In this document: piece by piece, positions 48,030 through 56,618 of the stretch
Position numbering within the stretch: the first letter of the stretch is position 1
Layout of the letters: every line of letters begins with the position of its first letter
Assembly (NCBI RefSeq): GCF_001517545.1
Contig: NZ_FBYA01000003.1
Coordinates: 200,129-264,128, forward strand
DNA: 64,000 nucleotides
Direction of reading: 5' to 3'
DNA from: Limnohabitans sp. Rim47
GTDB taxonomy: Bacteria > Pseudomonadota > Gammaproteobacteria > Burkholderiales > Burkholderiaceae_C
The notes under the pieces: generated by a model
What the model saw: the letters and a program-made list of their open reading frames with translations, nothing else
Database searches by the model: none
Told to the model about the DNA's origin: nothing
Made by a program: the position numbers and the translations under genes

Positions 48030-48712
48030 AGCAACTGGCTTTGGACATCGGTCTGGCATCCACCCCCACGCTGGACAATTTTTTCGCCGGACCCAACGAA
48101 GCGGCTTTGGCGCACCTGCGTTTGTGGACCGCCTCCAACAGCCGTTCACCCGTGCCCAGTTACCTCTGGGGCGAGAGCGGTTCGGGCAAAACCCATTTGT
48201 TGCACGCGGTTCACCACGCCCTTAAAGAGCAGGGTGCGCAAGTGGGTTGGCTCGATGCACACACGCTGAACCCGCCCGAATTCAACGACGACTGGACGGC
48301 GGTGCTGATGGACGATGTGCATTTGTACAACACCGAACAGCAGCACACCGCCTTCAACTGGTTTGTGAATGCCCTGACACCGCGTACAGGTTCGCCGCGT
48401 TGGGTGTTGGCTGCAGGCGCTTTGCCGCCAGCCGATCTGAAACTGCGCGACGATCTGCGTTCGCGCCTGGGCTGGGGCCACATCGATGCCCTTCAGGTGC
48501 TGGATGAACCTGAGCGCCGAGCCGTGTTGCGCCAAGAGGCTGATGCCCGAGGCCTTTTTTTGAGCGATGAGGTCATGTCTTACATGCTCAATCGCTTTTC
48601 GCGTGATCTGGGCAGTTTGATGCAATTGCTCGACAACCTTGACCAATACGCCTTGCAAACGCAGCGCGCCCTGACCATTCCCTTGGTGCGCGCCATGCTG
48701 GAGAACGAATGA
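48026..48712 (+). CDS. hda: DnaA-related regulatory protein Hda
   Basis: AAA+ protein that, with the sliding clamp, turns DnaA-ATP into DnaA-ADP and limits re-initiation. The protein is 228 aa. An N-terminal clamp-binding-like peptide (MKQLALDIGL) is followed by DNFFAGPN, Walker A YLWGESGSGKTHLLHA, Walker B AVLMDDVHLYN, and the sensor/arginine-finger region RDDLRSRLGWGHIDAL. It overlaps both neighbours by four bases. Confidence 0.93.
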   Translation: MKQLALDIGLASTPTLDNFFAGPNEAALAHLRLWTASNSRSPVPSYLWGESGSGKTHLLHAVHHALKEQGAQVGWLDAHTLNPPEFNDDWTAVLMDDVHLYNTEQQHTAFNWFVNALTPRTGSPRWVLAAGALPPADLKLRDDLRSRLGWGHIDALQVLDEPERRAVLRQEADARGLFLSDEVMSYMLNRFSRDLGSLMQLLDNLDQYALQTQRALTIPLVRAMLENE

Positions 48713-49377
48713 AACTCGCCTTGTTCGACCTGGACCACACTTTGCTGCCGCTGGACTCGGACCACACTTGGGGCGTTTTCACGACCGAGATGGGCTGGAA
48801 CGACCCCGCTGTGTTCAGCCAGCGCAATGACGAGTTTTATGCCCACTACCAGGCCGGTACGCTCGATATCCATGATTACGTGCGATTTGCCACCCGTGCC
48901 GCCCGCGAGCGCGGGGCGACCGCCGCAGCGCAAGCCCACGCACGCTACATGGACGATGTGATCCGGCCACGCATCACGCCCAAGGCGCTGGCGCTGGTAC
49001 GATCGCACCAGCACGCAGGCGACACGGTCATGATCGTGACGGCCACCAACGAGTTTGTGACCCGCCCGATTGCCCAGGCTTTCGGGGTGAGTGAGCTGAT
49101 TGCGGTTGAGCTTGAGCGCGATGCCTCAGGCTGGATCACCGGCGAAATCCAGGGAACCCCTTCATTTCGCGAAGGTAAAGTCACCCGGGTCGCGCAGTGG
49201 CTAAGCCAGCAAGGCTTGGATTGGGGCGATGTAGAGATGACTTTCTACTCGGACTCCATGAACGACCTGCCGCTGCTGGAAAAAGCCCACCATCCGGTGG
49301 CAACGAACCCTGACGCTCGGTTGCGTCAACTGGCCACAGAACGTGGCTGGCGCATCCTCGAACTCTTTCAAGAATGA
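48709..49377 (+). CDS. HAD-superfamily hydrolase, subfamily IB
   Basis: A phosphoserine-phosphatase-like HAD enzyme of 222 aa. Motif I is LALFDLDHTLLPLDSDHTWG, motif II is in VMIVTATNEFVTRPIAQAFGV, and the C-terminal acidic motif is TFYSDSMNDLPLLEKAHHPVATNPD. A helical cap lies between. The substrate cannot be assigned. It is translationally coupled to hda and pcnB (ATGA at both ends), a common Burkholderiales arrangement. Confidence 0.9.
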   Translation: MKLALFDLDHTLLPLDSDHTWGVFTTEMGWNDPAVFSQRNDEFYAHYQAGTLDIHDYVRFATRAARERGATAAAQAHARYMDDVIRPRITPKALALVRSHQHAGDTVMIVTATNEFVTRPIAQAFGVSELIAVELERDASGWITGEIQGTPSFREGKVTRVAQWLSQQGLDWGDVEMTFYSDSMNDLPLLEKAHHPVATNPDARLRQLATERGWRILELFQE

Positions 49378-50948
49378 TCAAACAATTCATCGACAAGCTG
49401 ATGGGCAAAGCCCCCAAAAGCAACAAGCCCCACTTTGGCCGCCGCACGGAAGTGCCCGCATCGGTGCATGGCATCGACCCCAATTTGGTTGACGAGCGCG
49501 CCATCCACGTCACGCGCACCCTGCAGCAAGCCGGTTTTGAGGCTTACATTGTGGGAGGCGCGGTGCGCGATTTGCTGCTGGGCTTGCGCCCCAAAGACTT
49601 TGATGTGGCCACTGATGCCACGCCTGAGCAGGTCAAGGGCCTGTTTCGCCGCGCTTTCATCATCGGACGCCGCTTTCGCATCGTGCACGTGGTGTACGGC
49701 CGGGGGCGTGACAACGAGGTGATCGAGGTCTCGACCTTTCGAGCGCACTTGGACAATGCTGCGGCCGAACAGGTCAAGGGCAATGAGCGCACCAGCAAGC
49801 GCCAACTCGAAGGCATGCACCACGCGGTGGACTCGTCAGGCCGTGTGCTGCGCGACAACGTTTGGGGCCCGCAAGACGAAGACGCCACCCGCCGTGATTT
49901 CACCGTCAACGCCATGTATTACGACCCCGAGTCGCAGATTGTGGTGGATTACCACGGCGGTATTCCGGATGCCAAAAAGCGCGTTTTGCGCATGATCGGT
50001 GACCCTGTGGCGCGCTACCGGGAAGACCCAGTTCGCATCATCCGTGCGGTGCGTTTTGCCGCCAAGCTCAGCCCTTTGGGTTTCAAGCTCGAAGCCAAAA
50101 CCGCCAAACCCCTGACGCAGTCGGCCACCTTGCTGGCCGATGTGCCGCAAAGCCGCTTGTTCGATGAGATGCTCAAGCTGCTGCAAACCGGGCATGCCTT
50201 GGCCTCTATTGAGCAACTGAAAAAACTGGGGCTGGCCACTGGCATTTACCCCTTGCTCGACGTCGTGGTCGAGCGCGCGCAAAGTGCCTTTGTGCAAGTG
50301 GCATTGGCCGATACCGACCGCCGCGTGGGCGAGGGCAAACCTGTTGCGCCGAGCTTTTTGCTGGCCTGTGTGTTGTGGGCCGATGTGCGCGAAGGTTGGG
50401 CCAAACGCCTGGCCCGCAAAGAGCACCCGTATCCGGCTTTGCAAGACGCGATTGACGAGGTGTTTGATGCCCGCATTGGCGATGTGTCCGGTCGCGGCAA
50501 ATTGGCCGCTGACATGCGCGAAATCTGGATGATGCAACCGCGCTTTGAAAAGCGCGTGGGCAGCACGCCGTTTGGCTTGGTCGAGCAGCCGCGCTTTCGG
50601 GCTGGCTTTGACTTTTTGCGCTTGCGAGCCGACATCGAAGAGATTGATTTGCGCTTGGCCGACTGGTGGCAAGAATTCAGCATGGCCAGTGACGCCGAGC
50701 GCGAAGACCTGGTGCAAGCGGCCAAAGCCGAGCAAGCGGTTTCGCAAGCAGCCAAACCCCGTGTGCGCCGAGCGCCCAGGCCCGAAGGTGCTGCGGCACC
50801 ACGACCCTCGGCCGTCCCAAGTGATGCGAGCCCTGCAGCACCTTCATCCGATGTGGGTGATGACGACGCGCCCAAAAAACGGCGTCGCCGTCGTCGCAAG
50901 CCCGGTGCAGCCGGTGAGCAAGCTGGGGATTCGGGCAGCGCTGAATAA
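49374..50948 (+). CDS. pcnB: Poly(A) polymerase
   Basis: Adds 3' poly(A) tails that mark RNA for decay. The protein is 524 aa. The nucleotidyltransferase core is EAYIVGGAVRDLLLGLRPKDFDVATDATPEQVKGLFRRAFIIGRRFRIVHV, with RRDFTVNAMYYDP and the RNA-binding REDPVRIIRAVRFAAKL. Those features, plus length, favour PcnB over CCA transferase. The tail (last about 60 residues) is Ala/Pro rich and ends in the basic cluster KKRRRRRRKPGA. Confidence 0.94.
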   Translation: MIKQFIDKLMGKAPKSNKPHFGRRTEVPASVHGIDPNLVDERAIHVTRTLQQAGFEAYIVGGAVRDLLLGLRPKDFDVATDATPEQVKGLFRRAFIIGRRFRIVHVVYGRGRDNEVIEVSTFRAHLDNAAAEQVKGNERTSKRQLEGMHHAVDSSGRVLRDNVWGPQDEDATRRDFTVNAMYYDPESQIVVDYHGGIPDAKKRVLRMIGDPVARYREDPVRIIRAVRFAAKLSPLGFKLEAKTAKPLTQSATLLADVPQSRLFDEMLKLLQTGHALASIEQLKKLGLATGIYPLLDVVVERAQSAFVQVALADTDRRVGEGKPVAPSFLLACVLWADVREGWAKRLARKEHPYPALQDAIDEVFDARIGDVSGRGKLAADMREIWMMQPRFEKRVGSTPFGLVEQPRFRAGFDFLRLRADIEEIDLRLADWWQEFSMASDAEREDLVQAAKAEQAVSQAAKPRVRRAPRPEGAAAPRPSAVPSDASPAAPSSDVGDDDAPKKRRRRRRKPGAAGEQAGDSGSAE

Positions 50949-50978
50949 GCCTGCGCCTTCTTGTTCATACCTGCCAAC

Positions 50979-51458
50979 ATGCGAGATCCCGTGACCGCTT
51001 ACGTGGCACTTGGGGCCAATTTGGGCGATGCCCTGCAGTCGGTGTTGCATGCGCTGGATGCGCTGGCGCTGTTGCCCGGCACGCGCGTCACAGGGCGCTC
51101 CCGGCTTTACCGAACGGCCCCCTATGAAGCCCAGGGACCTGATTTCATCAACGCGGTGGCGCAGATCGAGACCCGTTTGAGCGCCCCTGCTTTGCTCGAT
51201 GCCTTGCAGGCACTCGAACGGCTGGCCGGGCGTGAGCGGCCTTACGTCAATGCACCACGCACGCTGGATTTGGACCTGCTCTTCTATGGCCACGCCAGCA
51301 TGAGCAGCCCGCGCTTGACTTTGCCGCACCCGCGCTGGCGTGAGCGCGCATTTGTGCTGCGGCCCTTGGCCGACCTAGCGCCTGGCTGGGTGACAGCCGA
51401 AGATTGGGCACGTGTGGCAGATCAGACCATTGGTGTTTTGCCGGAGCCACCAGCATGA
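50979..51458 (+). CDS. folK: 2-amino-4-hydroxy-6-hydroxymethyldihydropteridine pyrophosphokinase
   Basis: Transfers pyrophosphate to the pterin in folate synthesis. From ATG 50979 (MRDPVTAYVALGANLGDAL) it is 159 aa; TTG 50961 or GTG 50991 are other possible starts and no clear Shine-Dalgarno decides. Landmarks are YVALGANLGD, SRLYRTAPYEAQGPDFINAV, and the diagnostic RTLDLDLLFYG and LPHPRWRERAFVLRPLADLAP. It follows pcnB, the usual pcnB-folK pair. Confidence 0.94.
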   Translation: MRDPVTAYVALGANLGDALQSVLHALDALALLPGTRVTGRSRLYRTAPYEAQGPDFINAVAQIETRLSAPALLDALQALERLAGRERPYVNAPRTLDLDLLFYGHASMSSPRLTLPHPRWRERAFVLRPLADLAPGWVTAEDWARVADQTIGVLPEPPA

Positions 51459-51817
51459 CGATCTTCACCAATTTGCCGATTTCGTTGCAGACGATTTTGC
51501 TTTTGCTGGCCAGCAACGTTTTCATGACTTTTGCCTGGTACGGCCACTTGCGCAATATGGCCACCGCGCCTTGGTATGCGGCTGCATTGGTGAGCTGGGG
51601 CATTGCTTCAATGGAGTACATGTTCCAGGTCCCCGCCAACCGCATTGGCCATACGCAATTCAGCGTGGGCCAGCTCAAGATCATGCAAGAGGTCATTACC
51701 TTGAGTGTTTTCGTACCTTTTGCGATTTTTTACCTCAAAGAGCCGTTCAAGCTGGATTACCTCTGGGCGGCCTTGTGCATGGTGGGTGCGGTTTATTTTA
51801 TTTTCCGCAACGCATAA
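51455..51817 (+). CDS. DUF486/DMT-type small membrane protein
   Basis: A 120-aa protein with four predicted helices. It begins MTIFTNLPISLQTILLLLAS and continues NVFMTFAWYGHLRNM, then ALVSWGIASMEYMFQVPANRIGH, FSVGQLKIMQEVITLSVFVPFAIFYLKEP and LWAALCMVGAVYFIFRNA. This matches the DUF486 family, related to small multidrug-resistance-like DMT proteins. Transport is possible but unproven. The start overlaps the folK stop by four bases. Confidence 0.85.
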   Translation: MTIFTNLPISLQTILLLLASNVFMTFAWYGHLRNMATAPWYAAALVSWGIASMEYMFQVPANRIGHTQFSVGQLKIMQEVITLSVFVPFAIFYLKEPFKLDYLWAALCMVGAVYFIFRNA

Positions 51818-51862
51818 GTATTTCTGCGCATTCCAGTGCAAACCGAGCGGTTAAACTCGCCG

Positions 51863-51880
51863 CTGTCACAAAACCGTCAC
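51863..51880 (+). promoter_or_regulatory. Pho box (PhoB operator) upstream of DUF47-pit
   Basis: CTGTCAC-AAAA-CCGTCAC matches the PhoB consensus of two 7-base CTGTCAT-like direct repeats separated by four A/T bases, with one mismatch in the second repeat and one end base change. It lies 31 bases before the DUF47 ATG, in a 94-base gap, in the sense orientation. The downstream pair handles phosphate, which supports the call. Confidence 0.75.
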
Positions 51881-51911
51881 GTCAGATTCTTTTCCTTATC
51901 AGGAGCTTCCC

Positions 51912-52559
51912 ATGCTGTTTGGCAAATTGCTGCCCAAAGAAGGCAACTTCTTCGAACTGTTCAATCAACACGCGGAGCGCATTGTTGAAGCGGCTCGGGC
52001 TTTCTCGAATCTGGTGGCCAATTACAACGATGTGCACCTGCGTGAAAAGTACAACCGCGATGTGGACAACGCCGAGCATGCTGCAGACCGCGTGACACAA
52101 GAAGTCAACCGCCTGATCCACACCACGTTCATCACCCCCATCGACCGTGAACAAATCCACGCCCTCATCAACTTGATGGACGACGTGGCCGACTTGATTC
52201 AGGACTCGGCTGAAACCATGGCGCTGTATGACGTGCGTCACATGACCGAAGAAATTTCGCGTCTGACCGATTTGTCGGTGCGTTGCTGTGAACGTGTGCA
52301 AGATGCGGTCAAATTGTTGGCCCGCATTGGTGAGCCCGCGGTGGCCGAATCGGCGCTCAAAACTTGCGAAGAAATCGACCGTTTGGAGTCTGACGCCGAT
52401 CGCGTGATGCGCAGCGCCATGAGCAAGCTGTTTCGTGACGAACCCGATGTGCGCGAAATCATCAAGCTCAAGGCCATTTACGAACTGTTGGAAACGATCA
52501 CCGACAAGTGCGAAGACGTGGCCAATCAGATCGAGGGCATCGTCCTCGAGAATTCCTGA
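51912..52559 (+). CDS. DUF47-family PhoU-like phosphate transport regulator
   Basis: An all-helical 215-aa protein of the PhoU-like DUF47 (TIGR00153) family. Typical stretches are EGNFFELFNQHAERIVEAARAF, DNAEHAADRVTQEVNRLIHTTFITPIDREQIHALINLMDDVADLIQDSAE and IYELLETITDKCEDVANQIEGIVL. GGAG precedes the ATG. It lies 21 bases before pit; this pairing is common, and the protein is thought to control the Pit transporter. Confidence 0.92.
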   Translation: MLFGKLLPKEGNFFELFNQHAERIVEAARAFSNLVANYNDVHLREKYNRDVDNAEHAADRVTQEVNRLIHTTFITPIDREQIHALINLMDDVADLIQDSAETMALYDVRHMTEEISRLTDLSVRCCERVQDAVKLLARIGEPAVAESALKTCEEIDRLESDADRVMRSAMSKLFRDEPDVREIIKLKAIYELLETITDKCEDVANQIEGIVLENS

Positions 52560-52580
52560 TCTTCAACCGGACTCCTGACT

Positions 52581-53594
52581 ATGGAAACCGTACAAGCCGC
52601 CTTGTGGGTGGTGATCTTGCTGGTCGCCCTGGCGTTGGTCTTTGACTTCATGAACGGGTTTCATGATGCCGCCAATTCGATTGCAACCGTGGTGTCCACG
52701 GGTGTTCTCAAACCGGCCCAGGCAGTGGTGTTCGCTGCCTTTTTCAACTTCATCGCTATTTTCATCTTCCACCTCAGTGTGGCGGCCACTGTGGGTAAAG
52801 GCATTGTCCAGCCGGGCATTGTGGACACCCATGTGGTGTTTGGCGCCTTGGTGGGTGCCATCACCTGGAACATCATCACCTGGTACTACGGTATACCCAG
52901 CAGTTCTTCGCATGCCCTGATTGGTGGCATTGTGGGCGCGGTCATTGCCAAAGCAGGGGCAGGCGCCTTGGTGTCCACGGGCATCATGAAAACGGTGGCC
53001 TTCATCTTTGTCTCGCCCTTGTTGGGGTTTTTGCTGGGCTCGTTGATGATGGTGGCGGTGGCGCATATTTTCAGACGTGCCAGACCTTCAAAGGTGGATA
53101 AATGGTTCCGCCGTTTACAGCTCATTTCTGCTGGCGCCTACAGCTTGGGACATGGCGGTAACGACGCCCAAAAAACCATTGGCATCATCTGGATGATGTT
53201 GATTGCCACAGGCTACGCCACCGCAGCCGATACCTCGCCGCCAGGTTGGGTCATTGTCTGTTGCTACTTGGCGATTGGACTGGGCACCATGTTTGGGGGA
53301 TGGCGCATTGTCAAAACGATGGGTCAAAAAATCACCAAACTCAAACCAGTGGGTGGTTTTTGCGCCGAGACGGGTGGCGCCATGACCTTGTTCTTGGCCA
53401 CGGCCTTGGGCATTCCAGTGTCGACCACTCACACCATCACGGGTGCGATTGTGGGTGTGGGCTCTACCCAACGCGCCAGCGCTGTGCGCTGGGGTGTTGC
53501 AGGCAACATTGTCTGGGCTTGGGTCTTGACCATTCCTGCCAGCGCTTTTGTGGCCGCAGTCGCTTATTGGGTCAGTTTCAAGGTTTTCGATTGA
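52581..53594 (+). CDS. pit: Low-affinity inorganic phosphate transporter, PiT family
   Basis: Proton- or metal-phosphate symporter of the inner membrane. The protein is 337 aa with about 10 helices. The duplicated PiT signature is present: DFMNGFHDAANSIATVVSTGVL in the N-half and SLGHGGNDAQKTIGIIWMMLI in the C-half, plus YYGIPSSSSHALIGGIVGAV and GIPVSTTHTITGAIVGVGS. It is the second gene after the Pho box. Confidence 0.95.
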   Translation: METVQAALWVVILLVALALVFDFMNGFHDAANSIATVVSTGVLKPAQAVVFAAFFNFIAIFIFHLSVAATVGKGIVQPGIVDTHVVFGALVGAITWNIITWYYGIPSSSSHALIGGIVGAVIAKAGAGALVSTGIMKTVAFIFVSPLLGFLLGSLMMVAVAHIFRRARPSKVDKWFRRLQLISAGAYSLGHGGNDAQKTIGIIWMMLIATGYATAADTSPPGWVIVCCYLAIGLGTMFGGWRIVKTMGQKITKLKPVGGFCAETGGAMTLFLATALGIPVSTTHTITGAIVGVGSTQRASAVRWGVAGNIVWAWVLTIPASAFVAAVAYWVSFKVFD

Positions 53595-53645
53595 AAACCT
53601 GAGCAGTTGATGCTGGTGATGTCAACCCGCATGGGCTAATCCACA

Positions 53646-53677
53646 AAACCGCCTGAAGTTATTCAGGCGGTTTTTTT
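53646..53677 (+). terminator. Intrinsic terminator after pit
   Basis: A 12-bp perfect stem AAACCGCCTGAA / TTCAGGCGGTTT with a 4-base loop (53646-53673), followed by T residues. Its T-run overlaps the stop codon of the convergent TM2-like gene. Confidence 0.93.
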
Positions 53678-54122
53678 ATTGGCTGATTTGCCGGGCCGCT
53701 TCAATTTGGTATTCGAAATACCGTTGGAATGTAAAGGCCAGGCTCGACATCAGAACCGCAGTGCCGATGAGCAAGGCAATGGCAATGCCAATAACCGTGC
53801 CCCAGTTGGTTTGCCCAGTCGCGGCCAGCGCATCGGCTTCGGGGTTGAATTTGGTATTCCATTTTTCGGTGGACATCAGGCCGTACACGATGGCATTCAA
53901 GGCACAGCCCGCCATCGTGAAGCCCAGCAGCGGAATCAACAACCAGCTCAACTTGTCGTCTTGGCCCAGTTGCTGGACCCGTTCCACCCCGTAAATCCCG
54001 AGTGCGGTTGGTATCGGCAGGAGCCACGCCAGCATGTCGGTAAAGCCGTACAAATAAAAGCGGTGCAGGCCCAAAGGCCCTCCCCAAAATGCCAACCAAG
54101 TCGCGTTTGTTTTGTTTTTCAT
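53676..54122 (-). CDS. TM2-domain-like membrane protein
   Basis: A 148-aa membrane protein. The N-terminal WLAFWGGPLGLHRFYLYGFTDML is the TM2-domain motif (GxxGxHRFYLG-like). Further hydrophobic segments are AWLLPIPTALGIYGV, WLLIPLLGFTMAGCALNAIVYGL and GTVIGIAIALLIGTAVLMSSLAF. It ends YFEYQIEAARQISQ. The function is unknown. It converges on pit and is followed in its own direction by the shared terminator. Confidence 0.78.
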   Translation of the reverse strand: MKNKTNATWLAFWGGPLGLHRFYLYGFTDMLAWLLPIPTALGIYGVERVQQLGQDDKLSWLLIPLLGFTMAGCALNAIVYGLMSTEKWNTKFNPEADALAATGQTNWGTVIGIAIALLIGTAVLMSSLAFTFQRYFEYQIEAARQISQ

Positions 54123-54130
54123 GGTGTCGA

Positions 54131-54652
54131 TTATTGCGGAGTGGTGCTGTCACCAGCGCCCAAAGGCTTTTCCATCATCACAACGTCAAGCCAGCGGTCG
54201 AATTTCCAGCCGCATGACTTGAGCACGCCCACATGGCTGAAGCCCAAAGCCGAGTGCACGCCAATCGATCCAGCATTGGCCGAGTCGCCGATGACGGCCA
54301 GAAACTTTCGCACGCCAACGCGTTCGGCCTGAGTGCACAACTCTGCCAGCAGAGCGCGGCCCATGCCTTTGCGGTGAGCGTCTGGGGCCATGTAAATGGA
54401 ATCCTCGGCTGAAAACCGGTAGGCCGGACGGGGCTTGAACCAGTTGCAATAGGCAAAGCCCATCACAAGACCTTCATCTTCGACCACCAAATAGGGCAAT
54501 CCCTTGGCCAGCACATCGGCGCGTCGACTGGCCATGTCGGCCTCGGTTGGGGGATCGATCTCAAAGGTTCCGGTCCCCGTGAGCACATGGTGACGGTAAA
54601 TGGCGGTGATGGCGGCGATATCTTCGTCGCGGGCAGGGCGGATCAGAGGCAA
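54131..54652 (-). CDS. GNAT-family N-acetyltransferase
   Basis: A 173-aa acetyltransferase close to phosphinothricin/methionine-sulfoximine acetyltransferases. Landmarks are IRPARDEDIAAITAIYRHHVLTGTGTFE, YRFSAEDSIYMAPDAHRKGMGRALLAEL (the acetyl-CoA loop RKGMGRA) and AVIGDSANAGSIGVHSALGFSHVGVLKSCGWKFDRWLDVVMME. There is no ATG at the right place; TTG 54652 has GGGAG about nine bases upstream and matches the family N-terminus. The frame is open to a Met at 54772, but that would cross the rpsP promoter. The true acceptor is unknown. Confidence 0.85.
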   Translation of the reverse strand: MPLIRPARDEDIAAITAIYRHHVLTGTGTFEIDPPTEADMASRRADVLAKGLPYLVVEDEGLVMGFAYCNWFKPRPAYRFSAEDSIYMAPDAHRKGMGRALLAELCTQAERVGVRKFLAVIGDSANAGSIGVHSALGFSHVGVLKSCGWKFDRWLDVVMMEKPLGAGDSTTPQ

Positions 54653-54668
54653 GGCAAGGCTCCCGTTG

Positions 54669-54712
54669 TATAATGGTGGGCTTTTCAGTGTGTCACTGGC
54701 CGGGTGGCCAGT
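54669..54712 (+). promoter_or_regulatory. Predicted rpsP promoter -10 and leader hairpin
   Basis: A perfect TATAAT at 54669-54674 lies about 115 bases before rpsP; the matching -35 is poor. The transcribed leader would carry a perfect 7-bp hairpin ACTGGCC-GGGT-GGCCAGT (54695-54712). A structured leader before a ribosomal-protein operon suggests feedback control, but nothing proves it. Confidence 0.45.
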
Positions 54713-54789
54713 TGCGTGTCTCAAACGCTGAAGGATACCGGGCGTCTCGGCATTTGTTCCGAAGATACCCAACCACCCAAGGATAAATC

Positions 54790-55041
54790 ATGGTTGTTAT
54801 TCGTTTGAACCGCGGCGGCTCTAAAGCACGTCCATTCTTCAACATCGTCGTTGCTGACAAGCGCGTGCGTCGCGATGGTCGCTTCCTCGAGCGCATCGGT
54901 TTCTACAACCCCACAGCCAAAGGTGGCGAAGAAGGTCTGCGCATTGCACAAGACCGCCTGACCTACTGGAAGAGCGTTGGCGCTCAGGCTTCCCCCACTG
55001 TGGAACGTCTGATTCGTCAAGCTGGCAAAGCAGCCGCCTGA
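54790..55041 (+). CDS. rpsP: 30S ribosomal protein S16
   Basis: Small-subunit protein of 83 aa. It begins [41 protein letters not shown] and ends with the helical [24 protein letters not shown], the standard S16 pattern. AAGGA lies upstream. It heads the rpsP-rimM-trmD-rplS operon. Confidence 0.98.
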   Translation: MVVIRLNRGGSKARPFFNIVVADKRVRRDGRFLERIGFYNPTAKGGEEGLRIAQDRLTYWKSVGAQASPTVERLIRQAGKAAA

Positions 55042-55057
55042 TCGGCTCGCCTTGGCC

Positions 55058-55675
55058 ATGCGTCCCCCTTTGGAAACAGCCGCACTGCCGGCTGACGCCA
55101 TCGAAATCGGGCGCATAGCCGATGCTTGGGGCATCAAAGGCTGGTTCAAGGTCTTGCCCCACAGCGCCTCGCCAGAGGCGCTTTTTTCTTCCAAGCGCTG
55201 GTTTTTATTGCCGCCCGATCGGCCCATGAAACCCAAACGCGCAAGCGAGGCCGCAGCCGCTGCCTCTTTGCTGCAGGCTTGGACGGAGCCCTTGCTCCTG
55301 AATATCAAAGAAGTCAAAGACCATTCCAACACGGTGGTCGCCTGTGCCCACGATCTCAATGACCGCAATGCGGCCGAGGCCCTGCGTGGTGCGCGCATCT
55401 TTGTGCCCCGTTCAAGTTTTCCTACCGCGGCTGATGGCGAGTATTACTGGGTCGACCTGATCGGCTTGCAGGTGTTCAACCGCGAAGGCGTTGACCTCGG
55501 CCAAGTGCGGGACCTCATGTCCACCGGACCTCAAACCGTGTTGGTCATTGAAGCTGCCCCTGAAATCGAAGGTGGCAAGCCTGTCGAGCGCATGATCCCC
55601 TTCGTGGCGGCGTTTGTGGATGGTGTCGACTTGCCGGGCAAGCGCATCACTGTTGATTGGCAGCCCGACTACTGA
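55058..55675 (+). CDS. rimM: 16S rRNA processing protein RimM
   Basis: 30S maturation factor that binds S19. From ATG 55058 it is 205 aa. The N-terminal domain has IEIGRIADAWGIKGWFKVLPHS, and the C-terminal PRC-barrel has YYWVDLIGLQVFNREGVDLGQV, then RMIPFVAAFVDGVDLPGKRITVDW. An Ala/Lys-rich insertion (about residues 50-75, PPDRPMKPKRASEAAAAASLLQ) makes it longer than the usual 170-180 aa. Some Burkholderiales share that insertion (family knowledge). Confidence 0.94.
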   Translation: MRPPLETAALPADAIEIGRIADAWGIKGWFKVLPHSASPEALFSSKRWFLLPPDRPMKPKRASEAAAAASLLQAWTEPLLLNIKEVKDHSNTVVACAHDLNDRNAAEALRGARIFVPRSSFPTAADGEYYWVDLIGLQVFNREGVDLGQVRDLMSTGPQTVLVIEAAPEIEGGKPVERMIPFVAAFVDGVDLPGKRITVDWQPDY

Positions 55676-55704
55676 GCGGCTCCCGGCCGTGGAGGGCCAT
55701 CCCC

Positions 55705-56502
55705 ATGCGCTTTGACATCATCACCCTGTTTCCCGAACTGTTCGCGCCGCTGTTGATCAGCGGTATCACACGCCGTGCCTACGAAAGTGGCTTGGTGGAT
55801 GTGCATTTGTGGAATCCCCGCGACCACGCCGAAGGCAATTACCGCAGGGTGGACGACCGTTCTTTTGGCGGCGGACCTGGCATGGTCATGCTGGCCGAGC
55901 CCCTGTTCAAGTGCCTCACGGCCATTCGCGCAGAACGTCAAGAGGCCAATCCTGCCCCTCTGGTGCTGTTTTCTCCCATTGGGCAGGCCCTGAACCATTC
56001 TGCGGTCGAGCAGTGGTCGCACAGCGCGGGGGCCGTGTTGTTGTGTGGCCGCTACGAAGGCGTCGACCAGCGTTTCATTGACCAATATGTGGACCAGCAA
56101 ATCAGCTTGGGAGACTTTGTGCTGTCGGGCGGTGAAATCGCGGCCATGGCTTTACTGGACGCGGTGGCCCGACTGCAGCCGGGTGTGCTCAACGATGAAG
56201 GCAGCCACCAGTTGGACAGCTTCAACCCAGCACTGGATGGTTTGCTGGACAGTCCTCATTACACGAGGCCTGAGGTTTGGCAAAACCACGCTGTTCCGGC
56301 TGAGTTGATGTCAGGCCATCACGCACACATCGCACGTTGGCGACGCGAGCAAAGTCTTCGTTTGACGTCGTTGCATCGTCCTGAATTGCTGGAACAAGCC
56401 CGTTTGTTGGGCAAGTTGAGCCGCCAGGATGAGGCTTACCTGAAAACGAGCCAGAGCCGCGCGGATATCAAAAATCCCAGTCACGGTTCTAAAAAGCTAT
56501 AA
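55705..56502 (+). CDS. trmD: tRNA (guanine-N1)-methyltransferase
   Basis: Methylates G37 of tRNAs, preventing frameshifts. From ATG 55705 (MRFDIITLFPELFAPLL) it is 265 aa. The SPOUT knot shows DDRSFGGGPGMVMLAEPL and LCGRYEGVDQRFIDQYVDQQISLGDFVLSGGE; the C-terminal domain has YTRPEVWQNHAVPAELMSGHHAHIARWRREQSL. The rplS gene follows after 116 bases. Confidence 0.97.
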   Translation: MRFDIITLFPELFAPLLISGITRRAYESGLVDVHLWNPRDHAEGNYRRVDDRSFGGGPGMVMLAEPLFKCLTAIRAERQEANPAPLVLFSPIGQALNHSAVEQWSHSAGAVLLCGRYEGVDQRFIDQYVDQQISLGDFVLSGGEIAAMALLDAVARLQPGVLNDEGSHQLDSFNPALDGLLDSPHYTRPEVWQNHAVPAELMSGHHAHIARWRREQSLRLTSLHRPELLEQARLLGKLSRQDEAYLKTSQSRADIKNPSHGSKKL

Positions 56503-56618
56503 TCAAAGGCTTTTCGATCCTCTACCCGCCGCGATTTGGCTCAGTCATGCATTTAGCATGGCCTTTACAGCACAGAACGCCCCTTGTGTAGCGAGGCATG
56601 ATCGGACGGAGTTCAAAA

